From: a virus
IMG/VR virus record: IMGVR_UViG_3300050821_001977
Coordinates: 1 to 25,777 of that record
DNA length: 25,777 nt
Strand: one strand, 5' to 3'
Each line of letters starts with the position of its first letter. Position 1 is the stretch's first letter. The notes beneath the pieces are model-generated. The model was not told the DNA's origin, made no database searches, and worked only from the letters and a program-made list of their open reading frames with translations. The position numbers and the translations under genes are program-made. This document shows positions 20,282 through 25,777 of this stretch, piece by piece.

Positions 20282-21565
20282 ATGGCTAACTCACTCATAA
20301 CCGCTCAATGGGTCGCTCGCAAGGCTCTCGTCTTGCTGCACGCCAAGAGCAACTTCACGGGTCGCACGAACCGTGACTATCAGAGCCTGCTGCCCGGCCC
20401 CATCAACGGGGTCATCTTGGGTCAACAGCTCTCGATCCGTCTGCCGTTCCAGTACACATTGCGTACTGGTCCGCAGATGAACGCACAGAACTCGGTACAG
20501 CGCTTCGCCACCCTGTTGGTCAACCAACAGCTCGGCGTCGACATCAATTTCACCTCGGTGGAGCGCGCGATGTTGCTGAACAACTTCGAGGAGCAAGTGC
20601 TCGAACCCGCTATGGCGCGCCTCGCGGCCGGCATCGAGAACTTCACCACGGGCCAAGTCAACAACGTCCCGAAGTTCACGGGCGCCTTCAACACCACGGC
20701 AACCTACGACCAGCTGCTGCAGAATGAGCAGTACCTGACGGAAGCTCTGGCCCCTGAAGACGACCGGCGTACTTTCACGGCGACCCCGCAAACTTCGCGG
20801 TACTTCGTCCGTGACAACAAAGGTCTCTTCAACCCCGAGTCCACGGTCTCCGACCAGTGGCTGGAGGGTGTGATCGCTGACAAGGCCGCGGGCTACGTCT
20901 GCTTCCGTAACACGAAGCTGCCGACGCACGTCATCGGTACGTTCAGCACGACCTCCGTCCCCGTTGTGAACGGTGCCGGACAATCGAACCCTGGCGCCGG
21001 CAACGCGTTCGTGTCAACGTTCACGTTGAACACCAACGGCTGGGCCTCGGGTCTCTCGACCCTGAACGCGGGCGATGTGATATCCATCGCTGGCGTGAAC
21101 GAAGTTGACCCCGAGACGAAGGCGTCCCTGGGCCGACCCAAGCAGTTCGTTGTGACTGCAACCATCAGCGATACCGCGGGCGCGATCTCGATTCCGATTG
21201 CCCCTGGTATCATCACTGGCGGTGCGTACCAGAACGTGGACAACGTTCCGGCCTCGGGCGCTGCGATCAGCGTCTTCGGTCAGAGCGGCGCTGCCGCGAT
21301 CGCCGCGCTCAACGGCGCGTTGATCAAGCAGTCACTCGGCTGGTACCGGGACGCGATCGTGTTTGCGAACCCCCCGATGCTCGACCTCAGCCCCCTCGTC
21401 AAGATGACGGCTGCGGAAGCGTTCGAAGGGTACAACATCCGCTTCGCGCAACAGTGGGACCCGTCTAACGACGTGCTCCCGGCTCGTCTCGACTCGATTG
21501 TCGGCGCCGTGCTCGCTTACCCCGAGCTGGCCGTGCGGAACATCGAAGTCGCCTCGGCTGCTTAA
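20282..21565 (+). CDS. Major coat protein, P22 gp5-like
   Basis: A 427-residue protein, close to P22 coat (430), with GGAAAGGAT before the ATG at 20282. The start, MANSLITAQWVARKALVLLH, and the helix FTSVERAMLLNNFEEQVLEP follow P22-type coat proteins of the HK97 fold. The stretch at about 235-340 (GWASGLSTLNAGDVISIAGV, FVVTATISDTAG) corresponds to the inserted beta domain of P22 coat. The C-terminal FEGYNIRFAQQWDPSNDVLP and RLDSIVGAVLAYPELAVRN complete the fold. It forms the icosahedral shell with the scaffold encoded just upstream. Codon use is GC-rich and orderly, as expected of a highly expressed gene. Confidence 0.92.
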   Translation: MANSLITAQWVARKALVLLHAKSNFTGRTNRDYQSLLPGPINGVILGQQLSIRLPFQYTLRTGPQMNAQNSVQRFATLLVNQQLGVDINFTSVERAMLLNNFEEQVLEPAMARLAAGIENFTTGQVNNVPKFTGAFNTTATYDQLLQNEQYLTEALAPEDDRRTFTATPQTSRYFVRDNKGLFNPESTVSDQWLEGVIADKAAGYVCFRNTKLPTHVIGTFSTTSVPVVNGAGQSNPGAGNAFVSTFTLNTNGWASGLSTLNAGDVISIAGVNEVDPETKASLGRPKQFVVTATISDTAGAISIPIAPGIITGGAYQNVDNVPASGAAISVFGQSGAAAIAALNGALIKQSLGWYRDAIVFANPPMLDLSPLVKMTAAEAFEGYNIRFAQQWDPSNDVLPARLDSIVGAVLAYPELAVRNIEVASAA

Positions 21566-21593
21566 TCTTAGCTAACACAGAAGGAAACTCAAA

Positions 21594-22010
21594 ATGGCTA
21601 ACATTCAAGGCGGCTACGGTCACGGCGATGTGTTCGGCATTCCGTTCGATTTCTACGGCGGCGCGACCCTGGTGACAGGGTCAACCATCACGATGCAAAC
21701 CAATCAGCTGGTGGTCAACCCCACCGGTACGTTGGCTGCTCTGACGGTCAACCTCCCGTTGAATCCGACGGACGGCACCTGCGCGGAGATTACCACCACG
21801 CAAACACTGACCGCTCTGACTGTAAACGCAAACACTGGCGACGTCATCGTCAACGGTAACCTCACCGCTATTTCTACTGGTCTTACGCCCGCGGCGTCAA
21901 CCGGTGTCGGCAGCGCGACGGCGACAATCAAATACAAGTACACCCTGAACGGCTTCCAACCAGCCAGCGGTGCAGCGGTCAATCCGCGTACTTGGATCCG
22001 CGTTCAGTAA
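21594..22010 (+). CDS. Putative head decoration/virion protein
   Basis: A 138-residue protein with a strong AGAAGGAAA ribosome site before the ATG at 21594. It begins MANIQGGYGHGDVFGIPFDF and continues with beta-rich sequence including PTGTLAALTVNLPLNPTDGT and TTTQTLTALTVNANTGD at about 42-82. This resembles the C-terminal module of the protein at 10679-11176. Placed directly after the coat gene and before a terminator, it is probably co-expressed with the coat at high level and could decorate the capsid or form head fibres. Confidence 0.6.
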   Translation: MANIQGGYGHGDVFGIPFDFYGGATLVTGSTITMQTNQLVVNPTGTLAALTVNLPLNPTDGTCAEITTTQTLTALTVNANTGDVIVNGNLTAISTGLTPAASTGVGSATATIKYKYTLNGFQPASGAAVNPRTWIRVQ

Positions 22011-22018
22011 CGCACTCG

Positions 22019-22049
22019 GAGGTGCGACCAGAAGGTCGCACCTCTTTTT
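22019..22049 (+). terminator. Strong Rho-independent terminator after the coat operon
   Basis: GAGGTGCGACC (22019-22029) pairs perfectly with GGTCGCACCTC (22034-22044) around an AGAA loop, followed by TTTTT (22045-22049). An 11-bp GC-rich stem with a T run is a textbook intrinsic terminator, nine bases after the stop of the preceding gene. Confidence 0.93.
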
Positions 22050-22065
22050 AAATTGGAGATCGAAG

Positions 22066-22419
22066 TTGACTATCTATAATATTACGACTGACGTAGCTTT
22101 TACTGACCCTACAACTGTCCCTGCTGGGTGCCCGGTTCTTGTACAGCACTACGCACAAACGATATACACCGTAACCATCGGACCTGACACTACCCCGTAC
22201 GCCGGGTGTGCGCAATTACCGTCTGGCTCAACCGTCGGTAGCGTGCTAGAATTATTTGGCGACTATGTGATGGCGCATAGCGTAGTTTTTTATCCTGCTG
22301 CAGGCGAAACAATTCAGAATATTCCGATAGGACCGTCCTGTGGAAATTTAAGTGTGGCTGCAGGGAGTAACCGCGTTCTGCAGAAGATTACCGCTACAGA
22401 TTGGCGGATCCTCGTATAA
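22066..22419 (+). CDS. Small virion-like protein with TTG start
   Basis: A 117-residue protein from the TTG at 22066, with GGAG seven bases upstream; a longer frame to 21970 would run through the terminator and the previous gene, so it is rejected. The protein is Thr/Tyr/Pro-rich beta sequence (TIYNITTDVAFTDPTTVPAG, QTIYTVTIGPDTTPYAGC) and ends LQKITATDWRILV, typical of small phage structural proteins. It is less GC-rich than its neighbours, hinting at separate acquisition. A TATAAT at 22075-22080 lies inside its start but has no good -35 partner. Confidence 0.6.
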   Translation: MTIYNITTDVAFTDPTTVPAGCPVLVQHYAQTIYTVTIGPDTTPYAGCAQLPSGSTVGSVLELFGDYVMAHSVVFYPAAGETIQNIPIGPSCGNLSVAAGSNRVLQKITATDWRILV

Positions 22420-22530
22420 GAATAGCGCCGCCGCCCTCACCCGGTAGGCGCTTGTGGTGAACGTCCACCCACTAAGTAAAGTAGACGCGACAGCTCGGAG
22501 AGACGGCACTGAATTTTTAAAAGAGGCGAC

Positions 22531-22965
22531 GTGGCTCAAACCAACCAGCAGATCATCACCGAATCGTTCCAGATTCTTGGCGTCGTACGCGAGGGGCGGC
22601 AACCTACGCCTACGCAGTCCGCCAACGGGATGACGATCCTCAACGACAACCTCCTGACGCAGATGCGCGACGGTTGGGGGAATATCGGCTGGTACCCGCA
22701 GACGGTTGCGCAGTTGAATAACATCGCGCCTCTCAAAGACGAAGACCTGGCAGACGTCAAGTACTGCCTGGCCGCGTGGCTCTCCGTACGGTACGGTATC
22801 ACGATACCTCCGCCGGAGAGTCCCGACGACGAATTCTCATTGGCCGGGATGGTCAGGAACGCGTTCCGCCGCCTGACCAAACGGTACCTCAAGTACACCG
22901 AATGTGATCTTGGCGAGTTGAGTAGACCCCAGGGTGGACCATGGGGCGGGCCGAATTGGCTGTGA
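22531..22965 (+). CDS. Head completion protein, P22 gp4-like
   Basis: A 144-residue protein from the GTG at 22531, preceded by AAAGAGG. The helical pattern TNQQIITESFQILGVVREGR, then SANGMTILNDNLLTQMRDGW, and later LAAWLSVRYGI matches P22 gp4-type tail accessory proteins, which bind under the portal ring and start closing the packaged head. P22 gp4 is 166 residues. The C-terminus, RPQGGPWGGPNWL, is Gly/Pro/Trp-rich. The following gp10-like gene supports the assignment, since gp4 and gp10 are neighbours in P22. The 111-base gap upstream holds a 6-bp inverted repeat (22424-22429/22447-22452) of unknown use. Confidence 0.75.
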   Translation: MAQTNQQIITESFQILGVVREGRQPTPTQSANGMTILNDNLLTQMRDGWGNIGWYPQTVAQLNNIAPLKDEDLADVKYCLAAWLSVRYGITIPPPESPDDEFSLAGMVRNAFRRLTKRYLKYTECDLGELSRPQGGPWGGPNWL

Positions 22966-22979
22966 AATCAAGCACTTAG

Positions 22980-24524
22980 ATGGGCCAGGCCGTACCCGAA
23001 ACGATACCGCTGCCTCTTGCTTCGTATCAGCTCGCTGACCTTCGGGCCGGCGCGAAGCGGCTGATCGGTTGCTACCCTGAGCCCGCGCCGCAGGCGCAGG
23101 TTGACGACGTCAAGGACCAGCAGCCCGCGGTACTCCGGCGGTGGCCCGGTATCTCGACGTTCACGCCGAGCGGGCTCACGAACCCGATACGCGGCATGTG
23201 GGAGATGGCCGGCACCGTGTACGCGGTGGTCGGGTTCGATCTATTTACGGTGAGCGCGGCGGGCGTGTTCACTCTGGTGCCTGGCTCGACCAGCGCCATC
23301 ATCGGGACCGGGTTCGTGCGGATGACAGACAACGGCGCGTGCCTGGTGATCCTGGTGCCGGGCACCGACACCTGCTTCACGTACACACCGTTCGCTGGCG
23401 GTGGCGGGCTGCAGCAGCTGACCAGCGCGTTCTTCTTGGCGCTAGGCGGCGCGATCGATGTCTGGTATGTCGACACGTTCATCGTGTTCCTGGCGAACAA
23501 CAACGGCGGGAACGGGTCGTACACGTTCTTCAACGACGACGGCCGCCAGGTGACCGGGAACGCGCAGATCACGTTCACCACCGCCGCCTCATTCAACCGG
23601 CAGTTCGGCACGGACCCGTTCTACGGGATGTGCGTCGACCACCGAGAGATCTTGTTGTTTGGCTCTCGGTCATCTGAAGGTTTCGTGAACACCGGGAACC
23701 CGACCGGGACACCGTTCAGTGCGGCGTCGGACACGTACATGCCGTACGGCGTGCACCCGCAGTGCCCCTTCAGCATCGCGCTCCAGGACAACTCGGTGAT
23801 GTGGGTCGCGAACGATTTGACGGTGCGCCGACGTAACGGGCAGACACCGGTAAGGATATCGACGGCGGGCGTCGAGGCGGTGCTCTCGAACGCGAACAAG
23901 TACGGGCTCCTGGCCGGCATGTACGCGCTCTCGTCGCCAGCCGGCGGCCCGACATGGAACGGTCACCCGTTCTTTATTTTGACGTTACCGCTCGCGGAGC
24001 GCTCGCTCGTCTATGACTGCGTGACGCAGCAGTGGTTCGACCTGGTGTCAGAGATCAACGGGCAAGAGATACAGTACCGCGGGCTCGTGTACCTGAACGC
24101 GTTCGGCAAGCAGCTAATCGGTGACTCAGAGAGCGGCACGATCGGGTACCTGGACGACACCGTCCAGAACGAGTTCGGGAACGTGAACGCGCCGGTCGTG
24201 TGCGCGTTCACGACGCAGCCGATCTATAAAGCCAACAACCGCCAGATCGTGCGCCGGATCGAGGCGGTGGTGACGGCCGGCGCCGGCCCGACCCCGGGCG
24301 TGGCGCCGCGCATCAACCTGCTGCTCTCAGACAACTGGGGCGAGACGTTCGACGTGTCGGGCGACGACTCGCAGACGCTCGGGGTGCCGGGCGATACATC
24401 GAACCGCGCGGTATGGTGGAACCTCGGGCAGTACTACAGCCTGGTGTGCCAGTTCCGTGTGACGGACGCGTCCCCAACGTTCGCGGTCGACATCACCGCG
24501 ATGGTTGAGCCGTGCAAGTGGTAA
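22980..24524 (+). CDS. Packaged DNA stabilisation protein, P22 gp10-like
   Basis: A 514-residue protein. The start, PLPLASYQLADLRAGAKRLI, then GCYPEPAPQ and LRRWPGISTF, is typical of the P22 gp10 family (472 residues), the hub that joins gp4 to the tail needle and tailspikes. The middle is beta-propeller-like, with repeated Trp/Gly strands such as MWVANDLTVRRRNGQTPVRI and GVEAVLSNANKYG; the end reads NRAVWWNLGQYYSLVCQFRV. The ribosome site before the ATG at 22980 is weak, so coupling to the gp4-like gene 14 bases upstream is likely. It would seal the packaged head. Confidence 0.82.
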   Translation: MGQAVPETIPLPLASYQLADLRAGAKRLIGCYPEPAPQAQVDDVKDQQPAVLRRWPGISTFTPSGLTNPIRGMWEMAGTVYAVVGFDLFTVSAAGVFTLVPGSTSAIIGTGFVRMTDNGACLVILVPGTDTCFTYTPFAGGGGLQQLTSAFFLALGGAIDVWYVDTFIVFLANNNGGNGSYTFFNDDGRQVTGNAQITFTTAASFNRQFGTDPFYGMCVDHREILLFGSRSSEGFVNTGNPTGTPFSAASDTYMPYGVHPQCPFSIALQDNSVMWVANDLTVRRRNGQTPVRISTAGVEAVLSNANKYGLLAGMYALSSPAGGPTWNGHPFFILTLPLAERSLVYDCVTQQWFDLVSEINGQEIQYRGLVYLNAFGKQLIGDSESGTIGYLDDTVQNEFGNVNAPVVCAFTTQPIYKANNRQIVRRIEAVVTAGAGPTPGVAPRINLLLSDNWGETFDVSGDDSQTLGVPGDTSNRAVWWNLGQYYSLVCQFRVTDASPTFAVDITAMVEPCKW

Positions 24525-24525
24525 C

Positions 24526-24888
24526 GTGCCGCTCCCACTAAAGTCGAAGCCGGGGCTCTCGGGGACGACAACGCTCTCGATCCCGAAGGACTGGGACGCG
24601 ACCTGGTTCCGGTGGCTGATCCACAACCAGCTGAAGGGTGCGGACGTCCGCAACGCCGTCGGCGTGAACGGTATCATTGTGTCGGGCAACATCGCGAGCC
24701 CGTACGCGACGATCGGTCTCGGGACGCCCACGGGCGTGTCACAGTCAGGGTCGATCTATCAGGGGTCTGGCGCGCCGTCGAACGCGAACGGCAACAACGG
24801 CGACGTCTACTTCAGGACCGACACGCCCGCGGTCGCCAACCAGAGAATCTACATTAAATCCGCCGGGGTTTGGACAGGTATCGTATGA
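24526..24888 (+). CDS. Putative tail needle or fibre-associated protein
   Basis: A 120-residue protein from the GTG at 24526, one base after the gp10-like stop. The N-terminal half (PLKSKPGLSGTTTLSIPKDW, DATWFRWLIHNQLKG) appears to be an attachment segment. The C-terminal part (GSIYQGSGAPSNANGNNGDV, then YFRTDTP, QRIYIKSAGVWTGIV) is a short beta module found at the tips of many phage fibres. P22 places its tail needle gene after gp10, so a needle or small fibre is likely, but it is too short for a P22-like needle. Assignment tentative. Confidence 0.6.
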   Translation: MPLPLKSKPGLSGTTTLSIPKDWDATWFRWLIHNQLKGADVRNAVGVNGIIVSGNIASPYATIGLGTPTGVSQSGSIYQGSGAPSNANGNNGDVYFRTDTPAVANQRIYIKSAGVWTGIV

Positions 24889-24898
24889 GAGGTGAGAC

Positions 24899-25159
24899 AT
24901 GACAACAGACGCACACGAGTTAGCACAGCACATCAGGGACGCGCTGAAGGATCACCCGCACGCTGAGGTGCGCGTGAACCCGAACGTTCAGGCGCCGATC
25001 CCGCCGAACATCGCCAGCAACCTGCTGGAATTTTTACGTCGCGTGCAGTCGACGGGTATGGAGGCCGTGGCGTGGGTGGAAGCCTACCAGTACGTCCAGC
25101 AGTACGCGCCGCAACCGCAGCCGGGTGTGCCGTTCGGTGGGCTGCCCCCGAAGGAATGA
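24899..25159 (+). CDS. Small hypothetical protein before lysis genes
   Basis: An 86-residue protein with AGAGGTGAG before the ATG at 24899. Charged helical N-terminus (HELAQHIRDALKDHPHAEVR), a Pro-rich link (VNPNVQAPIPPN), a helix (NLLEFLRRVQSTGMEAVAWV) and a Pro/Gly-rich end. No membrane segment clear enough to call a holin. Its stop is followed one base later by the start of a membrane protein, suggesting co-expression with lysis genes. Function unknown. Confidence 0.55.
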   Translation: MTTDAHELAQHIRDALKDHPHAEVRVNPNVQAPIPPNIASNLLEFLRRVQSTGMEAVAWVEAYQYVQQYAPQPQPGVPFGGLPPKE

Positions 25160-25160
25160 G

Positions 25161-25454
25161 ATGTCAATGTTGAAGTGGACGATGGAGTCAGCTTGGGCCG
25201 CAGCCGCCGTACTAATAACCACAACCGGCGGCGTGTATACAACCGTCTACCACTCGGGGCAGACTAACCAACAGATATCCGAGATGCGGACCGACATCGC
25301 AGCTACAGACGCGCACGTCGCGAAGCACGACGACCAGCTCGACACCATCAAGCAACAGAACGCGGCGATGCAGCAGTCCCTGAACGACATCAAAGATACC
25401 GTCCACGATATTCAGACACAGGTGAGGAAACCACAGCATGGCGATCACAACTGA
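25161..25454 (+). CDS. Putative lysis membrane protein (holin- or i-spanin-like)
   Basis: A 97-residue protein from the ATG at 25161, with AAGGA upstream; the frame extends upstream but only into the previous gene. A single hydrophobic segment at about 9-30 (ESAWAAAAVLITTTGGVYTT) is followed by a coiled coil at about 35-90 (QISEMRTDIAATDAHVAKHD, QQNAAMQQSLNDIKDTVHDI). One N-terminal membrane anchor plus a periplasmic coiled coil fits an i-spanin; a holin is the alternative. It overlaps the endolysin gene by 17 bases, the usual neighbourhood for lysis partners. No o-spanin is visible before the window ends. Confidence 0.6.
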   Translation: MSMLKWTMESAWAAAAVLITTTGGVYTTVYHSGQTNQQISEMRTDIAATDAHVAKHDDQLDTIKQQNAAMQQSLNDIKDTVHDIQTQVRKPQHGDHN

Positions 25455-25777
25455 CACGGTACTCGACCCGTCGATCGACCGGCGGCTCGCGATTGACTTA
25501 GATGCGGCAGAGAAAGACGAACTCGTCGCGTACCTGGACACGAAAGGTAACTGGACCTGTGGCCGCGGGCACGAGATGCCGCGCCCGGCGCCGGGCCGGT
25601 CGTGGGAAGGGTTCACGGTCATCCAGTCCACCAGCGACCGGTGGTTCTGCACCGACATCATGAACGCGATGCGTCTCGCACAGAAGTGGGACGAGTTCAC
25701 GTCGTGCGACACCGACTGCCGCAAGAACGCGCTCTATGAGATCGCGTTCAACATGGGCGGGCGCTGGGAAGAGTTCG
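25438..25777 (+). CDS. Endolysin, T4 lysozyme-type (GH24), cut by window edge
   Basis: The first 113 residues of a GH24 lysozyme. Glu25, Asp34 and Thr40 keep exactly the T4 lysozyme spacing of E11, D20 and T26, in a context EKDELVAYLDTKGNWTCGRGH that parallels the T4 catalytic stretch. Later NALYEIAFNMGGRWEEF matches the conserved FNMG helix. A roughly 20-residue N-terminal extension precedes the catalytic Glu and has no hydrophobic anchor, so export would need a holin. It would cleave the peptidoglycan glycan strands at lysis. The C-terminus lies outside the window. Confidence 0.85.
   Translation, partial: MAITTDTVLDPSIDRRLAIDLDAAEKDELVAYLDTKGNWTCGRGHEMPRPAPGRSWEGFTVIQSTSDRWFCTDIMNAMRLAQKWDEFTSCDTDCRKNALYEIAFNMGGRWEEF

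Overview
This window looks like the structural half of a GC-rich, short-tailed double-stranded DNA bacteriophage of the P22-like morphogenesis type. The evidence is a P22-type portal (808 aa), an acidic scaffold with a basic C-terminus, a coat protein of 427 aa (P22 coat is 430), gp4-like and gp10-like head-completion proteins, and a T4-lysozyme-type endolysin. Genes are packed tightly, with many 1-4 base stop/start overlaps and Gram-negative style Shine-Dalgarno sites. No integrase, repressor, rRNA or tRNA was seen, and the host cannot be named from the sequence.

Layout. 1-651: two small leftward genes, one running off the left edge. About 652-1276: a non-coding stretch rich in symmetry (a 29-base inverted repeat, 33-34 base tandem repeats, several perfect palindromes and hairpins) separating leftward from rightward transcription. 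1277-1996: an HNH endonuclease gene with its own strong promoter, a predicted leaderless start and perfect 17-base direct repeats outside it. 2078-2840: a chain of six very small genes joined by ATGA/GTGA overlaps. 2905-5251: five adjacent small low-complexity proteins that appear to share a core motif. 5248-11563: a beta-helix tail fibre/spike, small basic proteins, a second HNH endonuclease, a glycine-rich fibre-tip-like protein and accessory virion proteins. 11638-12935: one virion-like protein, then two adjacent GroES-like co-chaperonins. 12932-15878: the packaging motor. 15866-21565: portal, scaffold and coat. 22019-22049: a clear intrinsic terminator. 22066-24888: head completion and tail needle/fibre proteins. 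24899-25777: lysis genes, with the endolysin cut by the right edge.

Most notable is the packaging motor. The large terminase is interrupted between its ATPase and nuclease domains by a complete endonuclease VII-family gene, apparently leaving two separately translated chains. Its small-subunit partner carries an N-terminal zinc motif of the kind found at the N-termini of the endonucleases in this window, and its C-terminal tail is read out of frame over the start of the ATPase gene. The two GroES-like genes directly upstream could supply chaperonin help for coat or fibre folding. All functions are inferred from motifs read by eye and family knowledge; no database search was run.
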